64,000 nt of DNA from Zygaena filipendulae (GCA_907165275.2 OU015669.1:7958501-8022500); one strand, 5' to 3'; counted from the first letter of the stretch, positions 1 through 11,760 are shown. The notes: generated by a model from the letters alone, not told the origin. Program-made: numbers and translations.

Positions 1-151
1 TTTCTATTATGTTCCAAATTTTTGTGATTGGATAAATAGGTTAGTCTTATCGATGTCGGCAGTCAGTATGTAGACAAAATCAAATCCAAATATGAGAGGA
101 GGCGATAAAAGGTAAGCACCTACCTAAAGAAAAAAATAAAACTATTTGAAG

Positions 152-345
152 TATCTTTCTGTTCACACTAGTCTCGGAAACTATGGAACGGATTTTACTG
201 TTTTTGCAGGTAGATTAAGTAGATCAAGCTTAGAATTGATTATAGCAACATACGGCTTTTCATCTAAATCGGCCGTTAGAAGAAAGTTATCATCATTTAT
301 AGGCATTTTAAGACACTTTTTATCCCGGAGTCAGAGTATATTAGT
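152..345 (+). repeat. Degraded Helitron-like (CTAG-family) fragment
   Basis: The phrases 'ggaaactatggaacggatttt' and, near the end, 'ttttatcccggag' match the body of the CTAG-ended repeats seen elsewhere, for example 796-1020. Head, hairpin and CTAG terminus are missing or unrecognisable. The reading frame running through it is a product of the repeat. Confidence 0.35.
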
Positions 346-795
346 GATATAATTATGACTTTGTTTACATGTGACCTTTATATGTATCTCATTAGCTTTT
401 GACCTTACTAATATAAAAATTATCGATTAAATTAAAATTGTCAACTCTTAACAAAGAGATAATAGTTAATAACAAATACTACGCAAACTAATTACGGACA
501 TTAATCGCACCACGATCCGTAGTGCTTACAAGCGTAATAAATAAAGTATCGATGTTTATCACGCTCCGCGTAGCGACAACAAAGACGATGAATGCATCGA
601 TAAAAATCGACTAGGCGACATTCGCGAGGGCAGTGACTCCACGAATGGAACTCGGTGGCCGATACCATCGGCTTCCGTCCGAGATGGCGATCGCTTGTCG
701 CTTCGTGCGAACATGTCAATATTGTTAATGTAGCGAATGCGAGGCGTGCGTGATAACAATGATATTGTGATTATCGATAACGAGCTTATAATAAA
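346..795. other. Non-repetitive stretch with CpG-rich patch and DRE motif
   Basis: No gene is recognised. Positions 490-760 have many more CpGs than their surroundings and carry overlapping minus-strand frames of 72 and 85 codons with no family motif. A perfect palindrome TATCGATA, the word bound by insect DREF, lies at 772-779, with related ATCGAT words at about 548 and 596. This could be a regulatory patch or old repeat DNA; the sequence does not decide. Confidence 0.3.
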
Positions 796-1020
796 TCTAT
801 ATAAATCACGTGTCACGTTGTTTGTCCGCGATGGACTCCGAAACTACTGAACGGATTTTGATAAAATTTTGTAACCATTCATAAAATGGTCCTACTTAAA
901 AGATAGGATAGTTTTTATCCCGGAATTCCCTCGGGAACTGAAGGACATAGAGTACTTTTTTCCCGCAACCTCCGCGGGAACTCCGAAATTACCGCGGATG
1001 AAATCGCGGGGGACAGCTAG
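796..1020 (+). mobile_element. Helitron-like element, head type A
   Basis: Starts A|TCTATATAAATCACGTGTC and ends GCGGGGGACAGCTAG|T. The 3' end has the CCGCGG-type hairpin a few bases before CTAG, the hallmark layout of Helitron termini. The same head recurs at 6587, 40496, 40704 and 55087. It is non-autonomous and has no coding capacity. The 3' half contains a partly duplicated 'cccgcaacctccgcgggaac' segment. Confidence 0.75.
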
Positions 1021-1224
1021 TAGTATATAGTTTTTGCTTGCGACTTCATCCGTGTGGAATTTATATTTTACAAATTAACTTTTGGATCGAGCTTCGAATT
1101 ATGATACCACGTGCTAACACGTAGATTGTTGCAATTTTGTGTTTTTATTTTGGAATCTCTCTACGCGACTGCTTCGCATGAAATTCCGTCACGTTATTCT
1201 CCACCTAGCATTACTCTACTAGCT

Positions 1225-1500
1225 TACAAAGAGAGATTGCTTTTTGAGGTTGGCAGCATGCAAAGTTTGACCTGATGAATATGTTTGAATTTGGAATTAG
1301 GTATAGTTTTTCAAAATTGATCGACGACAACTGGCTGTAAACTTTTGCCATTGGCACCATGGAACTAATCCGGACAGCATTCACGGCCCAACGTGCAATT
1401 TCACGCGGCTCGATTTTGAGAACTACCACAATATCATATAATTTTTATTTTGAACTTAATATCTTCCGCTGTTGAACTGCTGGATAAATCAGGATTGTCT
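1225..1500 (-). repeat. Unclassified dispersed repeat, copy 1
   Basis: Shares a long diverged similarity with 2290-2525 in the same orientation. Shared words include 'tttgaatttggaat', 'caactggctg', 'atccggacagcattc', 'atttcacgcggctcgatt' and 'gctggat'. On the minus strand both copies keep the motif I-E-P-R-E-I-A-R in one frame, which suggests old coding or structured repeat DNA. Family not recognised. Confidence 0.5.
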
Positions 1501-2289
1501 TTAAAAAAGTTATACTACTCAGAGTTAAAATATTTAAACCTCTTTATTAGTGTTTACCTACTAAAATCTCTACAACACAAAATAAAGACCTTTACGGTTT
1601 TGAAACGCGAGTAACGTTTAATGTTTATCCTAAGCCTCTATTATTAAAATAATTGTTGTGAAGATAATAGCATTAATGTAACAAACAGGTGTGTTTTTGT
1701 GTGGTGTTCAACCTTCATTGGTGCCGTGTACTTGCAGGTATAAGTACAACTTTCATAGTAACGTGTTGAGTAGGTAATTTAAAAACGCATTGTATGTAAG
1801 TACACTGACGGTCTTTTATTTCGTTATAAAGACTGGATAAGACATAATAATCATAAAAGCGAACAAAAAAAGTGGCGTTGATAATTTTGCTCTCGGCATA
1901 CATATAATAAGTTAATCACAGTCACGCTATGTAAATTTACTCATATAACCATTGCTTATTATATTGTAGTTGAAACCACCACGCGATACTTAAATTTACA
2001 TTACGAAATGTGGCTTTAAGCATATTAAATTTGCGTGTCAAATAAAGACAACGTTGTATAGGGAGACGGTGGATTATTATCAAAATTCAAAATCTATCGA
2101 CCCGTCGATCGCAATCTCAATCAGATGCTCGTGCGTAAGACTCAATACGAGACATAGTGGTGTATTTATACCTTTCTATTTTGTTTATCGATGAACGGTA
2201 GCGGACACTAACGAAACGATTGCGCATCGATTTCGCTCCGGACAATAAAGCTTTTCACTATCCGTTACGAACGAATTAACGCATCCATA
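1501..2289. other. AT-rich sequence without recognised feature
   Basis: No repeat terminus, long frame or promoter-like arrangement was found. A patch at 2090-2280 is somewhat richer in CpG. Confidence 0.4.
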
Positions 2290-2525
2290 GATACGTGATA
2301 TCCCACGAATGTTTGTTCAAAAAGGTGAAACTGTTCGAATTTGGAATGGCGTATTTCACAATTGACCGGTGGCAACTGGCTGGCAGTTGTCTTTGCCATC
2401 GGCGGCATGAAAGTGATCCGGACAGCATTCTGGGACCGACGTGCGATTTCACGCGGCTCGATTGTGAGAACTGCCACTTATTATTGAACATGTTTTCCGC
2501 TATTGAACCGCTGGATGGATTAAGT
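2290..2525 (-). repeat. Unclassified dispersed repeat, copy 2
   Basis: Second copy of the repeat at 1225-1500, about 1 kb away in the same orientation. It is less decayed: both strands keep open frames of 70 to 94 codons across it. On the minus strand the I-E-P-R-E-I-A-R motif is preserved near the start of one frame. I do not recognise a protein family. Tandem duplication of a local segment, or two insertions of one element, would both fit. Confidence 0.5.
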
Positions 2526-2579
2526 GCTGTGTTCACACGATTTATGCGTAGAATTAGCAATTACGATGCGAACTGAAGA

Positions 2580-4230
2580 CGGGTTTACGACTCCCCCGGG
2601 TATCGTATCAGGCGTATGTGACAAGAGACAGTAGCGCACACAAATTACGGTGAATGGCGTCGTCGAATTTAATTCAATTTTCAACTAAATATACTTAATA
2701 AGTTTTATTGAGTGACCTAAAATGTTTGTCGTGGAAATTGTTGTTTTGAAAGATGCCACACAGATTTACAACTCGTATAAACAACAGTTCAGGTACCTTA
2801 AAGGGACACAAAGGACAAAATTTATTTTGCTACTGATCAATTTTCAAGAAATATTATAGGTTTAAGAATGGGTTTAAGATTTAAATCGTTGTTATTGTGA
2901 AAGTTGTTTATAAGATATTAGTATAATTTGATTAATTCTTATTCCTTTTGAGATTGAAATGTTATTCTATTTTATTCTTTATTATTCTAAATGTCGTTTC
3001 GACAAAATTTAAGAAGAATTTTAGTTCTTTTTTCTCCTAAGTTTTTTTTGCCAGTTTCAATAAAATAATATAATAGAATAAACCGCTTTATACCACAATC
3101 AATTTTATTTAATTTTTCATTTCCAGTCACTTTGTTAGGTTGCCATAATGAGAAGTGTTTTACCATGGTTTTACCTTAAATACTGGCACTGTAACTTTAT
3201 ATGGGTAATCCGTTATGGCATCTAAATAATAGATAACATTGCATGCCTCAACGTACTAATGAGCACTTAGGCTTACCTAGGTATTATATCAAATACTGGG
3301 TCAGTCTAAACTCTAAATATGCTTGGTGATGCTATGTAAGAAGTCTTTTAGGGTTTGTTTAATTTCCAAGTTCTACTCGTTCCGATTCTACTGGAAGTTT
3401 ATTAGATTCTTGCTGTTTCTTATAACTTTGATAAGAATATTATTATATCTCAGTTATTAAAAATGCCTATTTACAGAAAGAGTTAATTTACATAAATTTC
3501 TTTGTACCTAATATTTCTCGATTAGATTACACATGAGATGGAAATCATTTTCACTGATTTTTATTCGAAGTTTATGGCTTAAGTTTGGGCCAAAATTTTT
3601 GTTCATGAGTCTGTTGATGTTTTAGCGAAAAATGAAATTCTGAAGATAGAGTTTTTATCATAGTTAAGTATTACCTATATCACTAAGATTTCCAGGTGAT
3701 TGAATGGTTTACCGACCAAAAAAGCTTGCTACTTAGCCATGCGCTCGAAGAACACATTTGTTCAATGAATGTCGAGGATTTTCGTATTCAGTCTATGAGT
3801 TGAAATCATCACTATTTAGTTGTATTTGCTCCACATTGCTATGTGATCCATCACATATCCCATTCTTGCGGGCAATGGTACCACATAATACTCTCAGTGG
3901 ACGTTTATTTTCTTAAACTTTCTATTTCTTGACACAAACATATCATTATCCGAAAATAAACTAATGAACAGACTTCGGATCGCAATTAATATCATGGCCC
4001 GTGACTGAAATTGGAACTTAGGACCGCAGATAATAGAAGCGTTAATAGGGGCTGAATGATTAGGGGCCTTTGCCCAGAATTTATGGGACATAAAAGCTGC
4101 TTTGGAACAGAACACTGTCTTGATTGAGGAAAGCGGAGACTTGAGTATAAAGGTTAATAGCTTCCAACGCTAGTAAGTCCACAGTCACCCACTAACAGGG
4201 TATTATCCAAACACAAATATTATCCTTTAT
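2580..4230. other. Long AT-rich stretch, no gene recognised
   Basis: Mostly simple AT-rich DNA. A minus-strand frame of 73 codons lies at 3894-4115 with no recognisable motif. Nothing else stands out on either strand. Confidence 0.4.
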
Positions 4231-4236
4231 AATATA

Positions 4237-4405
4237 TATAGTAGCTGTCTCTCGTCGTTTCATCTGCGATAATTATGAAGTTCCCGCGAGAATCCCAGGA
4301 TAAACTATATCTACAAACCTTCCTCTGGAATCAGTCTATCTATTAGTGAAAATCCGTTCAGTAGTTTTTTAATTTATCGTGAAGGAGACAGACGGAGACT
4401 TCAAT
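4237..4405 (-). mobile_element. Helitron-like fragment, minus strand
   Basis: Begins near 'tagctgtctctcgtcgtttcat', the reverse of the hairpin tail, followed by 'aagttcccgcgagaatccc' and 'aaaatccgttcagtagtttt'. It abuts the plus-strand copy at about 4401-4579, so the two lie head to head. Confidence 0.55.
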
Positions 4406-4579
4406 ACATAGTATAACACAAAGTCCACTTCCCACTGTCTGTCCGTTCCTATAAATGCTTAAATCTTTATCTTAAAACTACGAAACGGATTTTCATGCTG
4501 TTTATATCTATATTTTATCCTGGAATTCCCGCGGGAACTATGAAACTACCGCAATTGTAACCGTAGATGAACGGCTAGT
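4401..4579 (+). mobile_element. Helitron-like element, head type B
   Basis: The head 'tacatagtataacacaaagtc' with a run of 'ctgtctgtccgt' matches the type B copies at 24284 and 55461. It ends ..GATGAACGGCTAG|T with a damaged hairpin. Confidence 0.6.
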
Positions 4580-4581
4580 TG

Positions 4582-5915
4582 TTTTATAATATGTAAGGAC
4601 TTGGTACGTTGCGCACCCACCGCTCAGCTCTCTGTCACCTTAAGGTTGCCTTGAAAAGCATTTGAATTTGGATTTGAAATAGGTATAAACCAAAGATATT
4701 AAAAGAGAATAGAGTGACAATATGCTCGGCGCTAAGCTAGATGTGATTGGTTTTTATTTTGATCATTCCCCCGCAAAAATTGGTTGACGTGGATTGCATA
4801 GTAAACGTTTGTATTGTTCGTCTATTCTCGTATAATGTCTTTGGTATCAACCATAGAAGCCATCGCTAACAAAAGTGAAATGTGAATTGTAATACGAGTT
4901 GATTGTTTTAATTGTAAACACTCGTATCAAAGGGGAAACGGCAACATTGAATTAGGAAGTGCTCGTTTGTAGATGCGAGGGCACATATTCATTAATTTTA
5001 ATTGAGGGCCACTGCAAAGTTAACTGGGGGCAGTCGTCAACTGTATCGCATTTGAGATAGATGTATAGAGTCTATTTTGAATTTTAAAATAGCTATGCCT
5101 ACTTACGTCTCTGAATGTTCTAACCATCCTGTGGCTATTCTCTGGATTCATTGGTATGAATGTTTTTTTTAAGTTTTGTTAGCATTTTACACTTTGACTT
5201 AAACATCGAAATATCGATAGGTATATCAAAACTTTAACATTAATAATATTGGTAATAGCTGTAAACTATCTGTCAAAGTAAATTGGAAAAACAATATTAA
5301 TAAACAAAAAACATACCTTATAAATAATTAAGAACTAAATCCATTCAGAGTTTAATATAATGACATAGTCACTAGTCACTAAATAAAATATAATATAGGT
5401 ATTAGTTGGTGTAGTAGTTTTGCAGGGTCAGTAATTCGCAACAAACCTCCGGCCAGTAACTAGTGATTACAAATAGCCATTCTACACAACAAAAGGCCTC
5501 ATTTCATCTCCGATATGTGGTTCGCATCGCGGGAGAATGTGCCGATAAAAATAGATGGTAAGTATCAGAGAACTAACACGCACAGCCCGCATGTAGGCAA
5601 AGAGGAGTTTATCGATGTCGATTAAAATTCATTTGGAAACGCGCTTAATTTAAAAAGTAGGGTTATTTAATTTTTGACCGAAAAGATTAGGTCTTTGGAC
5701 CTAAATAAAACGGCACGGCATATTTTGTTGATTCGTGCTATCAGGTTATCGTTTAAAATGATTGGATCCCTTTGAATACAAAACTTAATTGGTTTTTACC
5801 CAAGATACCAAAAGATTTCTGAAATAGTATTAATATTGGTCAATCGATATCTAGTGCAACTGCAATGCAACTGCAATCGTGACATCACTATTATGACAGC
5901 CCTTTACTCAAGCGG
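4582..5915. other. AT-rich sequence without recognised feature
   Basis: No long frame or element terminus was identified. An ATCGATA word occurs near 5213. Confidence 0.4.
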
Positions 5916-5953
5916 CACTACAAGTTCCCACTGTGCAGTGGGAACTTGTAGTG
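5916..5953. repeat. Perfect 18-bp inverted repeat with 2-nt loop
   Basis: CACTACAAGTTCCCACTG, then TG, then the exact reverse complement of the arm. It is an isolated near-perfect palindrome outside the repeat families listed here. Confidence 0.85.
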
Positions 5954-6586
5954 GTCGATTAAAAATAAATGTATCGAGAGAGAGAAAAGAGTAAAATTTT
6001 AAAATTATACTAACTAATAATTATAAACAAAGCAATTATTTTTTGTACTTACACATTGCAACGCGGTGCTCTATGGAGGCAGTATACGTTCTTTTTTCAT
6101 CTAAATTCAAAAACGTTTATCTTAGTATGTAAAGTATTTTTTTCCTTGATTTTTTACGCTGCATAAAGCAACCAAAATCAAAGTTTGCAGCATTCAAATT
6201 TGCTACAACAACAAATCGGGATGTTGCTCCTCCTGACCTAACCATTCCATAATCGGAGCGAAGCGGAACAGTTTTTGGGTGATTATTCCTTAATGATATA
6301 TGATATAAAAAAAAATCTTCCACTTGGACATTGCCATAGCCACTCTTAATCAGCATCAAAGTTGGATTTCAACTGTCAAACGGTGTAGGAGGAGTTTGCG
6401 AAGGACTTTTCCACTTTTTGATCGCATAAGGAGCTCTGCTCGCTTCGCTCCAATAATAATTAATTATATTAGAAATACTGATTAAATTAAATATTTTATT
6501 ATAACAAATGTTTTTTCCTTAAATTACTGCTTCTAAAAACGATTTCGATCACAAGTAGTTGCGCTAAACTCAAGTTGGATAATATA
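5954..6586. other. AT-rich stretch, no gene recognised
   Basis: A minus-strand frame of 80 codons at 6117-6359 has low complexity and no motif. GAGCGAAGCGGA at about 6256 and CTCGCTTCGCTCC at about 6437 form a spaced inverted pair, possibly relics of one small inverted-repeat element. Confidence 0.35.
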
Positions 6587-6845
6587 TCTAATATATATAA
6601 ATCAAGTGTCACGTTGTTTGTCCGCGATGGACTCCCAAACTACTGAACGGATTTTGATAAAATTTTGTAACCATTTATAATATGGGCCAACTTTAGAGAT
6701 AGGATAGTTTTTATCCCGGAATTCCCGCGGGAACTTCGAAATTAATGTGGGCAACAGCTACTGTCAGGGGTACAAAGAACTTTTTCCCCACAATTCCCGC
6801 GGGAACTCCGAAATTACCGTGGATGAAATCGCGGGCGACAGCTAG
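6587..6845 (+). mobile_element. Helitron-like element, head type A
   Basis: A|TCTAATATATATAAATCAAG at the 5' end; ..GGGCGACAGCTAG|T at the 3' end with the preceding hairpin intact. As in the copy at 796, the tail is partly doubled ('aattcccgcgggaac' twice). Confidence 0.75.
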
Positions 6846-7476
6846 TTTATCTATATTTTAAATCTCATATCTTGTGGCGCCATAGCTATCCAACCATTAA
6901 TTTGTCCTATAAATCCAGCTCGCGCCGTGCCGCGCCGCACGCGGTGCGAAATTTGCAGTCGCGGCATTTTTATTATAGACCAAAGTGAGCCAGCCAGTAA
7001 TTATTTAAAGCTTAATTTATAAAAATGGTAGGGCTTTTTGTTTTTTTTTTTGTTTTAGTAGCGACGTGAGTTAACTGCAAACACGCCAACGCCTAGTGAA
7101 GGCCCTAGTTACCCGACCTACCAGGCAACGACACTCCATTGAACCAAAAGTTACTATGGATTTATGCGCGAACTTTTTTACCAACTTTGGAATACCTAAC
7201 CAAATTTCTATGACCGCGTCATACACTGCATTGGTATGGTTGGCACAAAATGCTTTCATAGAGCGGTTCAGCGATTAGTATGGAAGTGCCTACTCTTAAA
7301 ACGTAGTGATTATTTGCTCAGTGGTACCTACATACGTAACATAAGTACTTTGATTCCCCATGTGAGTACAAAACAAACCACAAATAAATACAAAGAATCG
7401 CCTTTCTATTTTAAAAAGTTAAGAAAATATTTAAGTATAATTACTGTACTAATAGCTGCCTCAATTCTATCTGATA
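6846..7476. other. Unique stretch with short opposing frames
   Basis: Frames of 60 to 62 codons overlap on both strands at 7071-7278, with another plus-strand frame to 7508. Neither frame has a recognised motif, and frames open on both strands usually reflect base composition or an old element. A GC-rich run lies at about 6920-6965. Confidence 0.3.
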
Positions 7477-7692
7477 CTAGCTGCCCCGCGCGGTTCCACC
7501 CGCGATAATTTCGGAGTTCCCGCGGGAATCCCGTATTAAAATATAGCCTATGTAACTCGGGGGTAATGTAGCTTTCTAATGGTGAAATATTTTTTGAAAT
7601 CGGTCCCGTAGATTTTGAGGTAAGTCGTAACAAACAAACAAACAAACAAACAAACAAAAAATTAAATCTTTTATCTTTATAATATGCATAGA
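7477..7692 (-). mobile_element. Helitron-like element, head type C, minus strand
   Basis: Begins with CTAG and the hairpin 'cccgcgcggttccacccgcg'. The body includes 'tgtagctttctaatggtgaaat'. It contains a (CAAA)n run at 7631-7660. The other end is 'tttataatatgcatagata'. The same type occurs at 47479-47680. Confidence 0.65.
7631..7660. repeat. (CAAA)n microsatellite
   Basis: About seven CAAA units inside the type C element. Other copies carry only one or two units at this place. Confidence 0.85.
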
Positions 7693-8095
7693 TAAAAAAT
7701 GCCGCAACAAACGCGTCGTAGGTTTTAAGTAGGTATAGGTACGGTACGGTAATAAAAAAGCTACTTAAGGCAAGTCTAATCTAGAACAATGATTTGTAAG
7801 ACTGTGTACCTATAGTATGTGTGAACTCGCATCACGCAAAAAAGATGTTATCATTACATTGCAACATCCACTAATCTCTAAAAGATAGAACAATAGCTGC
7901 TAGTAGACGGTTGAATAAAACAATAGAACCAACGAACCATGTACATAATAATGTACCTAGTTATATATCTTTCTCGTTTTATAATATCAGTAAATTTATA
8001 CAAATAACAAGATATGAATAAAAATCTGTACATAAATAGAAAAGAAAATAATCTAGAGGTATTAAATAAAATCTCTTGCGGAATCCAAAACAATA
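7693..8095. other. AT-rich sequence without recognised feature
   Basis: Low-complexity AT-rich DNA with one minus-strand frame of 73 codons dominated by hydrophobic AT-rich codons. No motif recognised. Confidence 0.35.
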
Positions 8096-8273
8096 TCACT
8101 ACTATAAAATAAAGTGCTTCGCCGAGTCTGTCTGTCTGTTCGCGATAAACTCAAAAACTACATAACGGATTTTCGTGCGGTGTTCACCAATAGATGAGTG
8201 ATTCGAGAAGAAGGTTTATAGGAATTCCCACGGGAACTCCGAAATTAACGCTGGTGAAGTCGGGGGCAGCTAG
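8096..8273 (+). mobile_element. Helitron-like element, head type B
   Basis: A|TCACTACTATAAAATAAAG at the start and GGGGGCAGCTAG|T at the end. The 'ccaatagatgagtgattc' block is typical of type B. The hairpin is degraded. Confidence 0.65.
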
Positions 8274-9134
8274 TTATTTATAAATTGCAAATTCTTTTTT
8301 AACTATTTTTAAATTTTACCGGTTATTATTTAAATTTTTATCCGTAGATAATAATTTATTGGAAATATTTAGGTACATGTCACAATCGGTAGAATATGTT
8401 ATACCTAAGCATGTTACACTATTTTTTGAACTGTATGTTTAATACCATATTCTGTCAAATAAATGAGAATGCGGTTGCTCTTAGTTATCATTCATGAACT
8501 TATGTTTTACATTTATTTTGTATGCTTGTAACTTTTGTAATAGCACCCAAAGAGTTTCCCGCTAGTCTCTTCTCTTTGGAAATCTGCTTTCCGAGCGAGC
8601 GGTAAATATCTATACTATTGTACTTTGACTGAATTCAAATGTTATGATGTAACTAAACGAGTTCAATAATTTTTTTGAGTTTGAGTTTTAATCAGGGTTT
8701 TCGCGGTGGCGCTCTTTAGTCTGGCATTTGTTTTATCGCAGTTGGTTCACAGAAGAGTATGACTATGTAAACTAAACTTACATGTACTACTGTAACTACT
8801 ACTATACTATACTACTATCAGCGAGAACTCTAGACTGCCGTGTCGGCGCAATGCTAACGTGATGCGAACGATGCCGCAGTAAACAGCTGTGTGATGTAAA
8901 TTTTAACCCATTATACCTCCGTATCAGATTACGGATTGCTTTTCGATAATGATTTGTGTTATACAGCCTTTGACAATACAACGCGACAGAGATTTATTAT
9001 TATTGATTTGTAGAACAATAAAAAGAGATAAATAATATTATATCTAAAAAAAAAGGCGAGGAAAAACGATAAATCTTGTTTTCGCTCATTATGCAAACCT
9101 AATTTTACCAAAATAAATTTATAGTATGTACATA
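8274..9134. other. AT-rich stretch, no gene recognised
   Basis: No element terminus or long frame. A short CpG-bearing patch at 8830-8890 lacks a convincing coding frame. Confidence 0.35.
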
Positions 9135-9330
9135 CTAGCTGTCCCCTACTGCAGTTTTACTCACGTGAATTTTACTGTTTCCCCGTAAACTTTGCCGCGA
9201 TGAAAAGTGCCCTATATCGTACTCGTATTTCGAGAGTTACACTTTTATCGCATACTTATAAATTGTCATAAAAATTCGTTCAGCCGTTCCGAAACTTAAC
9301 CCTGTCACACACAGAAAAAATGCATCTCAC
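9135..9330 (-). mobile_element. Degraded Helitron-like copy, minus strand
   Basis: Starts CTAGCTGTCCCCTACTGCAG and carries 'aaaaattcgttcagccgtt', the reversed core of the family. The far end is not definable. Confidence 0.45.
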
Positions 9331-10110
9331 GTTTTAAAGCATCCAAATAACCCTTTGGGTTAACCTTGGGGGGTTTTATTTGACTGAAGACAAGTATCTC
9401 AACTTCGATATGGATGTTGAACAGGATGTTACAGAACGGTGTAGTCACGTTCAAAGTTAGGGATTAATTAGTAATCGTATCAGTAATCTGACATTTCACA
9501 GCCAATTTACGTACCTGTATGAAATGTTTTTATCGGGTACTTCCACGGAAAGGCAAAAATGTGATGCCACTAGCGAGGCCGTTGACCAGTCATAGGTGAT
9601 AAGTTTGAGATCGTTCGATCCAATTTATTGCTATCGAACACCAAAACAAATTAGACTAAGAAAGTTTAGAAAAGGCCCGCAAAACTTTGGAACTGCTGTA
9701 ATTTTATTTTATCATCCTTTACTAGTGTTTTCAAATTCAAATTCAATTTCAAATACGACTACATCTTTTTGTAACAACCTGTATACCAAGTGAATTTTTT
9801 CTAGAGGATAGCCAAATTTGAAACTACAAATAATATATTATGTACTTTTAAGTCAAACTACATACTAAAAGCTTTTGAATATTTTCATCGAACCACAAGC
9901 AGCGTTCAAAAGACTGAACACAGATGCGATCATACAAGAAATAGATTAGCGAACTTGTCATTAACAAAATGAATTTTCCTCACAACAGAATTGGGGCATG
10001 AACGATCGGTTCGCACGCTCCGATCGTTTGATGTTTTTAAGGATAGAGCACACGAGCGGACAACCGCAAACATAATGCGCCAACGGCTGTGTAAAATCTA
10101 GACTATATCT
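9331..10110. other. AT-rich stretch, no gene recognised
   Basis: One plus-strand frame of 65 codons near 9596-9793 has no motif. A short inverted pair 'cgatcggttcg'/'cgatcg' lies at about 10003-10026. Confidence 0.35.
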
Positions 10111-10346
10111 GGACATAGATAAGCAATAGTGTGTTAACCCACACTGGAGAAATTTTGAGTAAATCGTGTTTTAAAAGTAGGAGCGCCATTTTGTATCAAC
10201 ATTTTTTATGTTCAATATTTAGTTACATATTTAAGCAATATAATAAGGTAAACACATAATTAAAAAACGTTCCCTAACTCTCGATAAATCGTTCTGAATC
10301 AGTAACTTAATTTTGTGGGTTAACATGTTATTGCTTATCTGCGTCC
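10111..10346 (+). mobile_element. MITE family 1, complete copy
   Basis: Ends GGACATAGATAAGCAATA and (reverse complement of the right end) GGACGCAGATAAGCAATA, continuing into GTTAACCCACA. It is flanked on both sides by ATCT, a 4-bp target duplication, and is 236 bp long without coding capacity. The 4-bp duplication is compatible with Chapaev-like DNA transposons, but the superfamily is not proven. Other copies are at 16630, 19583, 19737 and 21320. Confidence 0.85.
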
Positions 10347-10350
10347 ATCT

Positions 10351-11560
10351 AGGAATCATAAACATCTATGGATTTAACTGCGCACCTAATGAATAAAATT
10401 AAATTATGATAATTCATTGTGAACTCTTATTATTGACAGTCACTATATCTTTTATTATTATTATTCTTTTAAATATAGTACAGATACAGTTATATAGGAA
10501 TAATGGTGTAGATTAGTGAGAAAGTAATTATATTTTTGTAAAAAAAATTTGGACCTTATATAAAATCAATGTGAAACTCTCTAATCAATGGTGATTCTAC
10601 AGACAAAAAATGGAAATTGTTAACATCCTCTGGCATATATAGAGTATTCCCCACACGCTATCGCGTCAAACTAAAACCACACATACACACGTTTTGCTCA
10701 CATTTTACTAAATATGATCGCAAACATTGGTTGCTGTGAGCTTCTAAGAGCTTTAAAGATTACATTGATTATGAGAAAAATCGCATTCGCTCTGTTACCT
10801 TACCATCGGTTTCTGGCTGTCTATCGTATCATTTCTCGAAAAAACGAAAAAAAAAATATTCAAAAATGATTTTATTAAAAAAATTACTTGTTATATAGTT
10901 TTTGTTTTCTCTTTGAAGTTTGAGGTTTAGTTTATCGTATATCTTAAATCTTCTTTTATTTTCTATATCTCTTCTCTCGATTTGAATTCACACATAATTC
11001 TGCTGCAGCTACCTAATTTTAAAATACTTACATAGTTTATTTTTGATTCCATGAATAATGTTGCTATAGCTACATTAACTTCTTTTGTACCTTAAGATTA
11101 TAAGAAAACAACAAAAATTACAATGGTTTTTTCCAAAGAATAGAAATGGCATGACATTTTCATGAATCAGAAGATTTTCAAGATTTTTTTTTACTTTTAA
11201 AATTTATAATTTTTTAGTCAATTATAATAGATACTACGACATTTTCAACCAACAACATGAGAATTTCTGACTAATCACATAACATAACACCGTCTACTTA
11301 CCATATTCTGGCAAATATGAAGTAAACGAATCGAAAAATCGTAGTGTCTAGTTGCACACATCGAAACTCTGCTGTGGACATGAGCTTAATGATCTAAGCG
11401 ACTGTATCTTGTTTTGTGTCTGAATTAAAAAAAAATATATATGTATGTAAATAAATAAATAATTGAAGTCTCATTTTTGTTCTATTGGTTTTAAGTTTTA
11501 CTTGGTTAATGGACGTAATCCTCGTGGTGAGGGTACTGCTTACTAACCGTATAATCACAC
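10351..11560. other. AT-rich stretch, no gene recognised
   Basis: Long low-GC DNA with homopolymer runs and no element terminus identified. Confidence 0.35.
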
Positions 11561-11760
11561 ACGCTCGGGCGACCGCGCCGTACTACAGTGACCACGCACA
11601 ATGGGCGTCGACGCTAAAGCTCCTGTTCACCCGCTGTTGAGCACTCAGCCTTGCATCAATTCGCTAATATACTTACCTAGCCAGTGTCATTTTAAGGTAT
11701 AAAGCGTTGAACGCAATCGACTCTATCGGTTTCGCTCGCAGATCACTGAAACCTCGAATT
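11561..11760. promoter_or_regulatory. CpG-rich patch, possible promoter or first exon
   Basis: Much richer in CpG than its surroundings. On the minus strand it has a TCAGT initiator word (11749-11745), an ATG at 11690-11688 preceded by AAA, and the consensus splice donor CTAG|GTAAGT with the exon ending at 11677. On the plus strand a TATAAAG lies at 11698. No downstream exon is recognised on either strand, so this is a candidate only. Confidence 0.25.

Noticed and set aside
2276..2576. Three overlapping frames of 70 to 94 codons on both strands
   Set aside because: They lie in a repeat present twice in the window; overlap on opposite strands argues against a real host gene.
7071..7508. Overlapping short frames on both strands
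   Set aside because: No motif or exon boundaries, and part of the frame enters the Helitron-like copy at 7477.
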